Source: Blastomussa wellsi
Lineage: Eukaryota > Cnidaria > Anthozoa > Scleractinia > Plerogyridae
Reading direction: 5' to 3'
DNA: 64,000 nucleotides
Assembly (NCBI GenBank): GCA_947652115.1
Contig: OX393565.1
Coordinates: forward strand, 24,195,725-24,259,724
Position 1 is the first letter of the stretch. Each line of letters begins with the position of its first letter. The notes under the pieces are model-generated. The model made no database searches. It saw only the letters and a list, made by a program, of their open reading frames with translations, and had not been told where the DNA came from. Below, one piece after another: positions 11,605-25,100 of the stretch. A program made the translations under genes and the position numbers.

Positions 11605-14600
11605 ATGAAATCAACACGGTAAATTTTCGGGCTTCGCTTCAAGGTATTCAATCATTACTGCTTTTTTTTCTAACTATCTTGTGCACACGTGGTTTTAGGA
11701 GCTTGTTTACTCGCCCAAATGCTTGAAAGCGTCGTTGAATACGTATGAATAAGCTTATGCTAGTACACACTTTGGGAATGACGTTTTCCTTCGTCTGAGG
11801 CACATTTTCAGAGTTTTACGTTCTTCGAATCCTACGAGTCGTTGTATCCGGTCCGCAGACATTTTCTTTGGAGTCGTTGATAGAGCTCTCGCTAATATAT
11901 AGCGAAAGAGTAGCTTGCCGCAGGGGAGCGAAAGAGCAGAAACGGTGAACACGCATTTCTTTGTCAACGGGCACCTGGCCTTCATTGTGAGTTGGAAATG
12001 AGCTTATTTCCCAATTTTGCAGTCCGCTAGCCAAGTTAGACGAAGGCAGAAGTTTCACTTGAATGGTTCAGTGGTTGTTTCAAAGCTAAAAACTTCAGCG
12101 TGGTCAAACTGTCGGTTTGCATTTTGTGAGTTAGCCTGAATATTGTGGTGTTTTCGTAGGGCACAACCACCCCATCCTTCTGCTGAATTTTTTATGCATT
12201 TATCCAAATGTACGACTTTACTCGTTTCATTTGAACGAGTTTGTCTTTTCACTTATTTTAAACCTTCGAAGGTCTCCCCTAGATTAAGGGCTAGTTCATG
12301 GTTTGTTTTGCCTTCGTTTATTTCTCGAGATTTACCTGGCTTTGATAATCAACCCATGCATATAAAGCGATGGTGAATCGAAGATGGGAGCTGGGTTAGA
12401 TGCATCTACAATTTCTTTCATCTACAATTTTCCCCGAGTATCTCGTTTGATAGTAAATTTTCTGTTTTATGTTTGAGGGCCGAAAGATAAAATTTCTTTT
12501 TGAAGCTTTCAAAGGTGGGTTATAATTTAGCATGTAACAAGAAGACGTGATGTGAGTAAGCTATTAAGTTGTTTCGGTGATCGCTGCTCGACCGCAAGAA
12601 TTACATTTGTATTAGTTTTGAGCGCTCGCTAAGTGTAAACGAGGAATTAAAAAATGCGTTGATTTTAAAGTGGTAAAGATTGTGTTGTCTTGTGTTCAAG
12701 ATTTCGTACCAATGTTTTTTTTGGGTTTCTTCGTGTAGGGGCGCTGCGACGTCAACTTGACGCCACAGGTACTCGCGGGAAAACGTCCTTGTTCCCGCCA
12801 TCCAAGAGTCGAACGTGCAATTTCTCAGCAAAGAAATGCTGAAATTGTTGGCTCTCAAGTTCAAGAACCAATCCATCAATGAAGTCAAACCTTATGAGCC
12901 ACAGGTAAAAAATCATGCGGTTCAGTTCTTCTTACAAAACAACTCCTGTGTTGACACGAAGCTCATTTGTTCATATAGCCGTCTTCCAACGCAAAGCTTC
13001 GTGTATTTCATTTTTTTTCCCGTTTTTTCAGTTATTTTTACAGAACGAGGCTGACTTAGAGAGTGCAGACGAGGATGACGAATTGAAGGAAATAAATGAA
13101 GGTAATCACATAGTTATTCAGTTTATTCAGTCACAAAGCCGAACGATATCACAATATAGTATTTGTCGTTTTCACTTTGATCAACAGCCGAGAAGCCACT
13201 GAACAACAACTCTTATGAGGAATCTACAAAGAGCAAGCCGTCTTTTGTGGGCCAAGGAGAACTGGAAGCGAAGGAAAATATCTACAAGCAGGGCGACACG
13301 AGGGAGGAAACCGTCAAAGGGTTTTTACCGATACAAATACCTTCTAGAGAAAATAGTGCACCCGAGAAGCGAAAGTGGTCTCAAGCGAACGCTCACAAAT
13401 TACTTCAACAACTTGCCTCTGGTAATGATAGCTCATCGAGCGATGATGAAATCAAAGAACTTTGTTCTAAAAAGACTGGGCCGCTGGTACTAAGCTCAAG
13501 TCCACCAGGCAAAGTCACTGTTTTGTCCAAGCATTCAGCATTTTCTGCAAGAGTGAGGCCCACAACATACACAAGTGAGGGTCACTCGAGGAAAAAGCAC
13601 CGGCTTGTTTACGCCGAGGACAAGGAGTTCATCTCCCGACCGTCATTAAACTTCGAGAAAATGCAACAGGTTAGGCTACATTTGGTGAAAACAATGAGTT
13701 TTATTATTTCAATATTTCTGCCCACTCGTGCATTTAAGAGTGTCAGTGTAGACGTTTATTCTGATGATTTGCATGAATGAAGTGTCGGCGCCATACGTTG
13801 ATGACACGAAGTGACAGTGATCGACCTCCAGTCGATGCGTTCTTTTGATGCGTTTGTCGAGAGGTGTGATAATGAAGGCCTCTGCCTACTTTAATATTCC
13901 AAAGAAACTTGTAGAGTTTCGTTCCTGTATGTTGATTTTCAGTCACCCTGTGCGATGCATTGTTTATATTTTTTAGTGATTGGTAACCCGAGAAATTGCT
14001 ATGCCAGCATTGCGTCATTGGAGTTGGTTAACCTGAAGAAATTATAAATTTTTGTGTAAATAACCTTTGTGTTTCATTGTTCATTTTCTCAGGCTGATGC
14101 AACTTGTTTAAAGGGACAGTTTCACGGTTTGGCGTATGTGCAAGCCTAATCAACTCTATTGTCTATTAACCAATCGCTTTCGAGTTGTGAACTTTTGTCT
14201 GTGTCCAGAATAAATCCGATGGGTTGACAATAAATTTGATGTTCAGCACTGAGTTTCACATTTTCTGTGAAAATCCGTTGACATTTCCGAAAAATGTTTG
14301 CATCATTCTTTCAGGATGCACTCATGGCAACCTGTACATACATACATAAGTACATAAACTTTTTTGAACTCAAGTTTTTCAGGATTTTTGCGATACTGAT
14401 TAAGTGAACAATTTACTTAGAGCATCAGAGTTGGAACAAACAAAAGAAATTCAAATATGAAATAACACCTATATTGCCACATTTTCGCAAATGGGTGCGA
14501 AATTTTCAAAGGCAATTTCCCGCAAAAGTTATTTGCATGCTTGTGATTGTTTCTTTAACAATGGAGTCTAATGTGCCTACGCTATAGCTTGCACATGCAC

Positions 14601-16428
14601 GAAACTGTGAATGGAAGGAAAGGAATTTCTCTGTCCCTTTAAATGTGTTGTTATTATTAAGAATCAAAATTTGATTGGCTGTTTATTGAATAGCAGAGTT
14701 TAAGCTTTGTGGAGTACACTGTAGTTAGGGCCTGTTTATATGGAGAAAAGTTGTCTGTGGTTGAAGGGTTGCCTGCCCTACTGAGCTACCCCAGGCGAGG
14801 GAACTTCAAATAAAAGTTGGCTTGGTGGACAAGGTGAACTTGAGTTGAGGGTCACTTTCTTTTGTTTTTTTTTGGGAGGGGGGGGGGGGGGGGGGCAAAC
14901 CAACTTTTTTTTTATAAATAGTTGGCTCGCTAACCTGAAGCAACTCATGGTGTGCTGATACTTGGTAAAAGATGGCTCAGGGGAGAGGGTAACCCTCCTG
15001 CCAGGGGCAAATTTTCTTTTGTCAAAGATTAAGTTTATTTAACAAATAAAGAAGCTTATGCCATGTATTATACTGTCATAAAACACGACGAGCATTTGAG
15101 AACACAAGGGAAATGTAGAAAACACGAGCCGCAGGCAAGTAAAAACACCAAAGCACGCAAGATCGATAAACTGAAGCAATTTAATTTTGCTTCTTCTACT
15201 TTCATCTTGAACTTAGAAGCTTCTTTGACAATCTCTGCAGCTTGATTTTGTCCGGAACTTCTTTATAGAAAATGTTTGCCGCCATCCCTTGCGAATTTTC
15301 ACTGACCAAAAACAATAAAACACGCTTTTTCTATGTTTTATACCCTGATTAAAACATGGGTTTTTGACCAATCAGCGCACGCGCAGAGTCCTAGCTATAT
15401 TATAAAAGTTAATAGTAATGTATAGAAAATGCGCATTTATGTTTTAAGAGCTGTACTAAATGCGGTGGTCTAATGGTAACCCTGCAATTGACTAGCATCC
15501 TATCCAGGGGGGAGTAGAAATATTCCTAGTCACTTCATGCTACGGAAACTGAGATAAGCTGTGGTGCTATGGGCCACAAGGTGCAACACAGATTTTACCT
15601 TTACTTGCCCTTTTCCACAGGTTTGAAAGTCCCTTCAAAATGAGTTTTCTATGAGCGTATGGTCAACAAGGCACAGCGGACTTGACTATACACTCATTGA
15701 GAACCAGGCAAGTTTTTCACTGACTGACTTTTTCTGTTTCTAGAAATCTGTCCTAATGAAAAAGCATACCCATGGCCTGTCACGACCAAGACCAGTTCGA
15801 ATAAGGGTAAGTTAACATGCTCTAATTCAGGGTCATAAATTGCTACCGACACGGTTGCCAATGAATTATATGACACAGCAAAATAAAAGAGATCACTGAG
15901 AAACTTGCTAAATTTGTAATTAAACACTTCCAGTAACATAACATACAATAAGGTTGCCATGTTAAAATGTTTGACAGATAAAATAGTAGGATGTATCAAT
16001 ATTGTAGGCCTTGTTTAGTAGCTTTTATAGAGTGTGGAGGTCCTTTTATTCATGCCAGTAGGATACAGTTAAAAGTTTCACCAGTATTTCTTTGTATGGC
16101 AGTTGTTAATTATTTAAAATGTTTTTGGTTGCTCTCCGCTGAACCTTTTCGAGACCTTTTTGGTCAATGGCGCTACTCTGAGAATTCGAGCAGAAAGCTG
16201 TCAGTCATACCACTCTGCAGATATTGTAAAATGATGTGAAAATTTGCAACCTTTCATAATGGTTAAAATAATAACCTTCAATTATTTGGTTTTGTTTTGA
16301 AATTGCAGAGTATCTCTAATGCTAGACATAGTCGTAGCTGTGATCCAGCTGTAATGTCATTCAAGCCGATCCCGATGAACACGTCATTCAGTCTTGCACC
16401 TGTGGAAGAACCCAGCTTTGCTTACTGA
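11605..16428 (+). CDS. unrecognised protein of 290 residues, six coding exons
   Basis: I do not recognise this gene. Exons that join in frame are 11605-11618, 12769-12904, 13044-13101, 13188-13669, 15744-15806 and 16309-16428 (TGA). Each is bounded by GT and AG. The first coding exon is only 14 nt (MKST plus a split Arg codon); an in-frame TAA lies just upstream of its ATG. The N-terminus (through VLVPAIQESNVQFLSKEMLK) is likely helical. It is followed by an acidic stretch (ESADEDDELKEINE, about residues 54-68), a Ser/Glu/Lys-rich region with SSSSDDE, basic segments (EKRKW, SRKKHR) that could act as nuclear signals, an Arg-rich patch (SRPRPVRIR) and a C-terminus ending EEPSFAY. There is no membrane segment or signal peptide. 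Composition suggests a largely disordered, probably nuclear protein; function is unknown. Confidence 0.7.
14107..14643. mobile_element. MITE-like element with TTTAAAGGGACAG termini
   Basis: Starts TTTAAAGGGACAG and ends CTGTCCCTTTAAA, with further inverted similarity inside (TTTCACGG...GTGCAAGC against GCTTGCACATGC...GAAACTG). About 540 bp, non-coding, in intron 4 of the unnamed gene. The termini resemble those at 7697 and 47951, so these may be one superfamily. A long poly-G tract follows at about 14876-14895. Confidence 0.7.
15462..15600 (+). repeat. SINE 3'-end fragment
   Basis: Shares the blocks TGGTAACCCTGCA, TAGCATCCTATCCAGGGG and GGAGTAGAAATATTCCT with 44885-45045 and, more loosely, with 31880-32045. 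On the opposite strand, related words occur near 54060-54130 and 56290-56360. It appears to be the body of a dispersed tRNA-related repeat; no intact head is visible here. Confidence 0.55.
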
Positions 16429-19400
16429 CGAGTTACAGCTCACTTGTGTCCAAGCGGTTGTTAGCAAGAACTACATATTTTACCCAACTCCAGATACTTA
16501 TTCACATCATGTGCTTTGCACACAGCAGGGTAGAAAATTTGGATACAAGCAGGGCATCTTATGGGCTTCTTTCCACCCGTGTGGTACGTTTGTTTCTGAT
16601 TACAACTAGTCTCCTACACTAGTCGAAGAACTGAAGTTATGTCAAGTTGACATTGGTTTATTGAGCTTCGTGCTTTTGCAAAAGATAGATAGATCCATTT
16701 AGTCTTTGTTCATCATGCAAGGTTGCTCAGTTTTTGGAGCGTTAAATGTGCATGTATAATTACATGTTTTCATGCAATTTGCCATGTATGCTGGTTGCAA
16801 AACACCATGTTACCAAAAAGATAATTAACCTAATACATGTAGATGACCAAAATGACCAGTAGGTCCTGAGGTGACCAGCATTAGCGGCTCAGCTGTTGAT
16901 TGACTTTGATTGTCAATGTGTTGTGTGATTCTGTTACACTACTCGTTTTGAGAAGGTCATTCCCAAAACTATGCCAGTCTTGTTTTTTCAGAAGTGCGCC
17001 TTTGTCTTTACCAGTTGATTAGGATATTGTGAGGCCTGGATTTCATGCATACTAAACAGTGTGATTCTCATTGTCAAAGATTCTGAGGCAGAAAATCAAA
17101 AGTTGATCGTTGTTGCATTGTATCACCCTTTGAGCCTCAACAGTACATTTGACTCTGAAAAGTCTTGAATATAGGTCACATGAGTTCAGTATTCTTATTA
17201 GAGAGAGTTCATGATAATTTTAATGTCCTTGATCAAATTTTTTAAAACAAGTCAAGAGAACTTATTTTCAGTTGTCCTGGCAAGGCGTGAACGGTTGATA
17301 TGCTAAACAATGCTGGTCTGGTAGCTGTTTCGTTATCTGAAGTGACGGAAGCAGGCTTCCATCACCCGCTGTGTGGGATCATTGATAACAATGTCAACCT
17401 ACCAAAACAAGCTTTGTTGTGTTTTGTTGAAATGGTTTTTACGAAAATTCCTAGTTAGCTTGTATACAAGTACCTGTATACAGTATACAGTACTTAGACA
17501 AGTCTCAAAAATATGGTCTTACTGGTACTACCCTCAAATAAAAATCCTCAAAAATAGTTCTGAAATGGTTGGAAAATAGTAGAGAGGTACATCGATAAAT
17601 CAACAAGGAACAAAGATTGGGGAAGTTTTGGGTAGATTACAAACGTCATGCAAAATGTGGGCTAAATTTGAATCTAGTACTCAATAGTACATAAAAATTC
17701 CAACTTGATTACAACAAAGCAGTTTACAAACACTAAAAAAAGACTTTTTCATAATGTAGCTTTCAAACTCTTCCAGTCTTTTGTCACTTGTTAACTTTAT
17801 AAACTAAAATAATTTCACATTAATTTTCTTTTGCTCTGAAGACATTAACTCTAATGATGTGATTGTTGACATCCTGCTGACTGTACAGTGTAGGATCTCT
17901 CTAAGACTGTAACAGTAGTAGAATCGTTTGTTAGAAGACTTAATGGGACTTCCTTTCTGGAAAAAGTGACGGGTATGATTGTCAAACAGTTTAAAAAGGA
18001 ACACTCCTTCTGAAAGAACAAGAATCTTTTTGCAGCCTTCCATTTTCACTCCTGGTAGATACATGTACCAAGTAAAAAAGGTGTTCTGTCCAGTTGCTTG
18101 GCTTTGCAAAATGGTAAAACGGTACTGAGGTAGCTATTTCAGTTTAAAAATCATAGCAGAATAGCAAGCCTACAATTTTAACCTAGTAGGTATGACAATC
18201 ACATCTGCAGTGCTCAAAATTAGCGGTTGCCCGATACAATAAAAACTTCGTTCGGGCAACCAGTTTTTAGGAAAAATAAAGGGTTGGTTGCCCGCGATTG
18301 TCTGGGATAAGGACAACCTGAATTTTTGCCTAATTTTGAGCACTGTGTTTTTTGCAGTGATGGTAAATATGTGATTTTTAACTTGGGATTTTTGCTTGTC
18401 TTTGTTCACAAGTTTGTACTATTTTCTATTTGTACATTTTGTACTGTTTCAGGAAAGAGCACTTTACTTTTAGTGTTTGGTTGTTCAGGATTTTAAGGTT
18501 CAAACATTGTCTTTTTATTAAATGCAATCATGTTTCAGAAACTATTAAACTTGTTTTACCAGTCAAGATTTCTCACATCCAGCCACAAGCTCAAACTTTT
18601 AATGCAGCTCAAATACCACAAATCCTGAAATCCAGACCTAGGTTAGTGAAGTTTATGTTTAGTGCATTTCCTGTAGTTGTTTGTGAAATGCATATGTATA
18701 TACCAAGTTCCTTTTGTTTATACATGCACATAGACATAATCTCCTTTGCAGCCATTGTTAGGATCATCACGGAGGAGCATTGCGTGACGACCCTAATAAC
18801 GGCTGCGATCACGGAGAACGGAGATTTGAACGATTGAGAGTCTTCCATCATTTATTCTTTAACCAAGTTAAGGTGCAAAATTGTTTCTAATCAGTTTTCA
18901 CTTTCTATTCATCAATGCAGGCCTGATTAACTATTACCTTCACTGTTAATGCGGTTCAGACTATATTTTTTCCACCTTTCTGTTTTCGTTCAGTGAAGTA
19001 ACTAGAGGATTGTATAAATTTTTTGTTTTAGACGTTGAACCATAAATGGTAAAGGTCACTTTGTAGTTGTGGTTATGATGCCATTGCAGCAATGTGATGT
19101 TTGATTGTCCTGTTTTTCTGGTAGTTTGTTGGCCTGAAGACTTAATATTTATCTACTTAAGTATATTTATACAGATATTTTGTACATATGTATTTTATAA
19201 CTACAAGAGAGTAAGGCAGAGATTATCTGAGAGTTTGAAACGTAGAAGAGTATTTATTCTGACTGAGACGTACATTGTTGGTCATGACATAACATAGAGT
19301 TTAGGCAAAGTCGAGTGTGTTTTGTTTGCCTCACAAAACATTAAAATGTGTTTTACAATATGTTTTATTGTGACTTTTTTTATGTGTAGTAAGTAAATTT

Positions 19401-19689
19401 ACATGGATGTTTTGGGGTCTTATAATGCCTTTAAGAAGCTGTTTCTTCTTTTCTGGGTTCTAAACCAGATGATTAGCTTCAAATAATTCTATTTCTGTCT
19501 ATTCTCTTCTCTCACTCTTAAAAACATTAATTTATTAGAAACAAAAAACGCTCTTGATAATATTACTCTTGGATGCCTGGCTACAAAATACTGGATAACT
19601 TAAATTCAAAACATTAAAATATTCTAGTCCAGTTGTTCAAGCAGCAATATTTGGCAGGATTAAAATTCAAAATATAATTAAAATTTTTA
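16429..19689. other. intergenic region between convergent genes
   Basis: Lies between the stop of the unnamed (+) gene and the stop of ZC2HC1C (-), so both 3' UTRs are expected here. It contains a small foldback element (18208-18345) and a fragment at 18764-18837 (with GAGCATTGCGTGACGACCC), which I believe is a common coral repeat. Open frames at 17804-18109 (-) and 18430-18837 (+) have no recognisable domain and no exon chain. Confidence 0.45.
18208..18345. mobile_element. small MITE-like element (CAGTGCTCAAAATTAG termini)
   Basis: CAGTGCTCAAAATTAG at the left is mirrored by CTAATTTTGAGCACTG at the right, a perfect 16-bp terminal inverted repeat. The 138-bp element also carries an internal GGTTGCCCG/CGGGCAACC pair. 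It is non-coding. Confidence 0.8.
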
Positions 19690-22180
19690 TCAACGCTTCT
19701 TCTTCAGAGGAGCAGGCTTTGCTTTAATGTCTTTGCATTTTGGAATGTGTCTCTCCGCTGTGGCAGGATTGAACTTCCTCTTGCAGTGTGGGCATTGCAT
19801 GTAGTCTGGGTTTTCTGTTGGAGGGGGAGGCTCAGTGCTCAATCCCTTGGCATAACGAATAGTTTTAATGAAATTTTCATGCTGCACTCTCCAGTCTGCC
19901 TTTGGCTGAAATAAAGTTGTAATCAAGTTACCATAAATCCTCGATTAGCACAGTGGTGCTTAATAATTTCACCAGGATTTTGGTGTGGCGCTTATTTAAA
20001 GCAAGTGCATCACAAATTATACGAGTCGTGTACTAGAGAATGAAAAAATTTATTATTTAACCAGTATTAAAATAATGGCAAAACGTGAACACATAGCAGG
20101 TGCGGCGCTTATTCAAGGGTGGCGATTATTAAGTTGGTGGGCCTAGGTGCAGTGCTTATTCGAGGTGTAGCGCTTATTCAAGGATTTACGGCAAGTTGTT
20201 TTCCCAGAAGAGGTTTTCATACTTACAGTGTAGGATGAACGTGCAAGAGGGGTGCAAAGGATTACATGGCAAAACCATTGCAAGATCAATATTGCCAAAG
20301 GTGTGAACTGCTGGTGTGGGGGTATGTCCCCACCCCATCCTGGGGGGAGGGGGGGGGAGGGGAGGACTCAAGCCAGCAAGAAAATTCCATTTGGAAAAAC
20401 TATTGGATGTAAATTGTACAACTTGTGTTTGTGCCCTTGTGTGTTCCCCAAGTGGGTGTTTGGATGAAGTTACATGTAGTGATCGCAGGAATTTATTCAT
20501 AGGAGGTGAAAAAGTGCTTAGATTCCGAGCCCAAGTCGTACAGAAGTTCATGCAACTTACCCTTTTCTTTGGTTCATCAAGGTATTTTCCACTTGCTACA
20601 TATTTCTCACACTCAGTGCCGGCAGTCCGGTGCTTTCTTGTATCAAAAACCTTTCGTTTGGAGTTCGTACTTTTTGTGCACACTTTTTCATGCTTTGCTA
20701 GCCTGTCTGAAGCAAACTTGCGTCCACAAATAGAACAAGGGGAAACATCGAGTGAGATCTCGCCAAGGTCCTTAGTTGCTTCCTCATAAAAATTCCTGTA
20801 TGCATTATCATGGATATTTTCACTTTGATCAAGTTCATTCTCTGGTGGGGAAGGTTCTTTTTTCACTGGTTGTTTGTGGGATTTGGGTGCCTTTTTCGAA
20901 ATTATTTTCTTGGCCGGTTTAGAATCCTCAGCATGATCATGTTGTTGGAGCAAGATGGCATGTTCTTCTAATTTGCGTTTTTCTGCCAACCATTTTTCAT
21001 CGTCTTCTTTTTGTTGTTTCTCTTGTTCTTCTAGTTCTTTCTTCTGTTGCTTTAACCTTTCAAGCCTTGCTTGTTCATCTTGTATCTTATTTAGAAGTTC
21101 ATTTTCTCTTTGAGAAAGAGACAACTCAGTTTTCTGTTTGTGTTTTTCTAACCGTTCTGTTCTTTCACGGTCCTGCCCCATTTGCCATTTTTGGAAGTCT
21201 GTCAATTTTCTATTATTGACATTATCCAGGGGTTGATTTGCAGAAATATTCAATTTTTGCTTGCTAAGTTGCTTTTGCCTCAGTGCCTTAGCTTTTAATT
21301 TGCTTAAATTTGGAGTTAGACTGCTATAATCTGTAAGGGTGCTTTGTGTTTCATCATAATCGCTTGCAGATTCTTCACCACTTGGGGGTGGTAGTGGAAC
21401 CTTTGATCGTTCAGCATTTGATTTTCTTTGAATAGGAGGTACAGGCATGAATGGGCCAGACGGCTCAAAATCTTCACCATCATCTTGCAACAAAAAAGAA
21501 TGAGTTTCATATCTTTTGTTAGGAGTTGGTGGTTTTCTTGTCACATTTGAACCACCCTTGCTGACAGGGGGGAGTGGGTCTTGTTTATCAATACCCTTTG
21601 TCCTTTTCCGTACATTTACACCAATGTTCCTTGCCAGAGTCCTTTTTGAGTATTTTGATGGCAATGCTTTTTGTGGTGATGGAGGTTCATGTTTCAAACT
21701 AATTCGCTTCCCAGCGGACAACTTTGTTGTTGAAAGTTGTTCACTGTTAAACATGCCGTGGGATAGCGTGTCCTGTTTTTGCTCCTTTACCATTTTGAAA
21801 TGTGATTCAATTGGGGGTAGCAATTCAGGATTTTTCTGTCCTTGTCTTGTAGCCTCCATTGCCCTTCTCTCGGCAAAGAATTCTCGGACCATCCCTCCAC
21901 CATTACTTCCTTGTTTGAGACTGTTTTCCTGCTGAATAACTTGTAATTTATTGATCTTCTCTTCTCTTTCAAGTTGAAGTTTCTTGCTGTAATCACTTCT
22001 GAGCAATTCAAGACGTGATAACCTCTTTTTAGGGGAACTTCTATTGTGGTTCATGTTGTTCACTTGAGAAAAATTAGTTGAAACTGACATAGTATCAGGG
22101 ATATGAGATGAAGGCTCTACATTGCTGTTGTACTGATGCAGTGAACGTGTTGGTGAGCTGTCATATAGGATCTGTGCCAT
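19690..22180 (-). CDS. ZC2HC1C: ZC2HC1C-like zinc finger C2HC domain protein, about 611 aa
   Basis: Two coding exons on the minus strand: 22180-20561 and 19905-19690 (TGA), joined in phase at an AGG/GTAAGT donor and a TTTCAG acceptor. The first ATG after an in-frame TAA is at 22180. Residues about 340-410 form a strong Glu/Lys/Gln coiled coil. Two C2HC fingers follow, at about 482-501 (C-x2-C, H, C; starting CSICGRKF) and 578-597 (CPHCKRKF...HIPKC), the second after a conserved W-R-x-Q-H-E-x-F-I segment. Two C2HC fingers of this spacing define the ZC2HC1 (FAM164) family; the long N-terminal part with coiled coil points to ZC2HC1C over A or B. Molecular role is poorly known in the family. It is convergent with the unnamed gene and divergent from CINP, 1.66 kb away. 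Confidence 0.88.
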
Positions 22181-23842
22181 GAAGCTTGCCACTTAATCTG
22201 TGGTAGATTAATGTTTCAAATAAATGTCAGGAGCTTGAACAACTTGTGAAATAAATAAAATTAACTTAAGATAATTATTATTTTTAATTACAACTTAAGC
22301 AATTTCCTGAGCCTCACTAAAAACGGGTTAGACCATTGAAATTATGTAAAAAAAATTGTAGCTGTGGTAACTGATCGCATCAGAGGTACAGTACCATTTG
22401 ACTGAAGTTTAGAGAAAGTTGTAAACCTCTGAACAGTATTTAAGGTGATCATCATATAAAAAAATTATTATTTTGATTGCAATCTTATCAGTGAAGTGTT
22501 TATGATGCTAAAATAATTTGGTGTTGTTATCAGCATCGTGGAGTTTTGAAAGATTTTGAATTCAGTTCAGGCATTGAATAAACCTGAATAAAGCAAGTCG
22601 TGTTAATTAGTGCAGACTGGTTGGTGCACGTTTGGTCAAGCACATATACTTGGAATTTAGAGTGCCTTTTTCCCATTTTACAAAGTTTAGATTTGTTGAA
22701 TTAATTTTACCAAATGATGTGAAACCACAGAACTGCTTTCAAATGCCTCATCTGCATGGACAGCAGTTTTCTTCAAGAGATTTGAAAATTTGCAATTCCC
22801 TTAAAAAAATTGCTGTTGTCATGTAAACAAAGTGGGTGCTTGACACCCACATCACTCAAGCGGAATCAATTTCACCAAATAACCAATTACAGAAAATAAT
22901 AAGGACATTGTGAAGTGTCCCTGCAGTGATTATTTGCAAATACGCTCCATGCTCAAATAATCTCAACAAAATAATAAACACGGAGATCGATTGTGCTTTG
23001 ATGCAAAAAGATATAGTGGAAAATGATTTTATCAGGGATGGTTTTATTTCTTGCATGTATGCAGTAATTAGTTTATGGGTGAGGGTGTGTACTGTGTACG
23101 TGCTTCAAATCAGGTTTTAAATGTCACAGATCAATGAATCTATAAATATTATATTGAGCCGCATCAAAATGCTATTTAATTCATTGGCAGCCGTAAATAA
23201 AACCACGAGTTTTCAACACTGATGCCGAATCAGTGTGGATATCGCATACATTCACTGAATCTAGAATGCCCTGGTTCGTATCGAAACTCGAATAAACAAA
23301 AATATCAAGGACCCATTATGTTTACGGTTTGCATGCGACATTTCGGTGAATCTTCGGCCTGATTCGTGATTTTTCAAACGATCTTTTTTTTGGTCAAATC
23401 GTATATTAAAGGTTGATTGCAGACATTGCATGGTTTAGAGGCTTTAGTATTAGAGCGAATTGCATGAAGGCAAATCGACCATCACTACCATTTTTTACTA
23501 TGAGTAAAGCTGTATTGGATCACTATCTACCCGAGAGGGCCACGGCGAAAGTCACGAAACTGATTCCCTGTACTCTTCTGAAAACGAGCAAAACGTAAAC
23601 ATATACTCACCTCGAAGCACAAAGCGTGTTCTCTTTCGGTTGTTTCAAAGAATTTAACGAATCTCTACGTCGATTTGATGGTAACTACTCTTATTCTTTC
23701 ATCTTCAGTAAATTATTTTTACACGTGATTGGCGTTGCTATGTAAATAATATTTTCGTTGCTAATAATAATTTTCGGTGTCTTCCGTTTCCAAGCAACGT
23801 GCCCAATTTAAACCCAGTCTTCGCTCGTGTAGCACATCCAAT
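22181..23842. promoter_or_regulatory. divergent intergenic region ZC2HC1C / CINP
   Basis: The only space between two genes transcribed away from each other, so it should contain both promoters. It is AT-rich over the ZC2HC1C side. The CINP-proximal 250 bp include a CCAAT-complement ATTGGC near 23729. I see no TATA box, gene or clear repeat. Confidence 0.4.
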
Positions 23843-25055
23843 ATGGCGACCCCATCACCAAAAAAGTTAAAATCACCAAAAACTCCCAAAACGCCCTCTA
23901 CAAAAGAGAAAAATTCACAGATAACATCTCCGAGGTCATCTCCCAGCAGAAATTTGTCAGATGTTGCTAAAAGGTTGAGAGATTGTTGTGCAAACTGGCA
24001 CGAACACGTGCATAAATGGTCGAAATTGAACGAACTGGGAACATCCGTAGCAAACAAATTGGTCAATTTACAGCTTCAAAAAGAGTATGTAATAGTCAGT
24101 TGTTTTCCTATTTGAGCTGCCTGTGTATTTTAATACATCTATAATTGGATTGTGATCCATGCTATCGAGCCGAATAGAAGTTTACAATTTTAAATTTAAA
24201 ATAGATACCATGCAGTACAGAACACCGAACTTGCTATTTCAAACGACCAAGAATCTGTCTTTAAACTTCAAGAGGATACTACAAAGGCTTCGCAAGAACT
24301 GTCAAGAATTTCTGGTTCTCTGGTATGGGCAGTTTATTTGCATTTTTTGCTAAGCTTGCTTCTCCTTTCTGAGCACAGTAAATGGAGATGAACTGCACGA
24401 TGGTCCACTGTACCAACTAGTGAACTAATGCAAATCCTGCACTGTAATTGGCTACGCTATCCCAGGGGGTACTCGCATTATATGTGACTGGGAGATTTTT
24501 TGGGTTGAAAATTTACACGCTCAGTATTTTTTGGGTTAAGAGATCTGTCAGGTATTTTTTTTTTAGTTTTCAAAAAATACGCGTATTTTTGGGGGTTACA
24601 TCTCCGATCTCATTACCTTATTGATGGAAAAGCATGCATCAGAAGAGTCTGTTTGATTGAATAAATCCGTATTGAAGTGTTTAAGTCTCGTACTTTTTGG
24701 GTTAGGAAATTTTGATGCCAGGTATTTTTTGGGTCTAAAATTTCAGGCTCGTGTATTTTTTGGGTTTGCAATGTGAACCCCGCATCATGTACAATGCGAG
24801 TACTCCCCTGGGTACACTACTGGAGGACTATTAGTGGTAGTCCTTGAGTTGCAATCAAGCGTGACACTTTCAGTCAGTCATATTCCCAAATGAATGTTTC
24901 TTCAACTTGCATTTGCTAACCTTATTATTGCCTTTTCTGTCCGACTAGTTGGGCGATACTATACAATTAGACCCTTCCCCCTCAATGGCCATGGGTCAAT
25001 AGCTCATTTGGCTTTGCCTCATGGGCTATTGACCTGTAGCCTAATTGTTGAATAG

Positions 25056-25100
<45 letters not shown>

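Noticed and set aside
12055..12252. Antisense gene divergent from the unnamed gene
   Set aside because: Short frames only, lying inside the intron between its first two coding exons, without splice or domain support.
17804..18109. Possible minus-strand exon
   Set aside because: About 100 open codons in AT-rich DNA with no family match and no in-phase partner exon.
18430..18837. 135-codon plus-strand open frame
   Set aside because: It crosses a repeat fragment (18764-18837), lacks a recognised domain, and internal splice-like signals do not lead to a consistent model.
20186..20560. Continuation of the ZC2HC1C open frame past codon 540 (a Cys/Pro-rich tail)
   Set aside because: A GTAAGT donor at 20560 and an in-phase downstream exon carrying the second zinc finger show that this is intron read-through.
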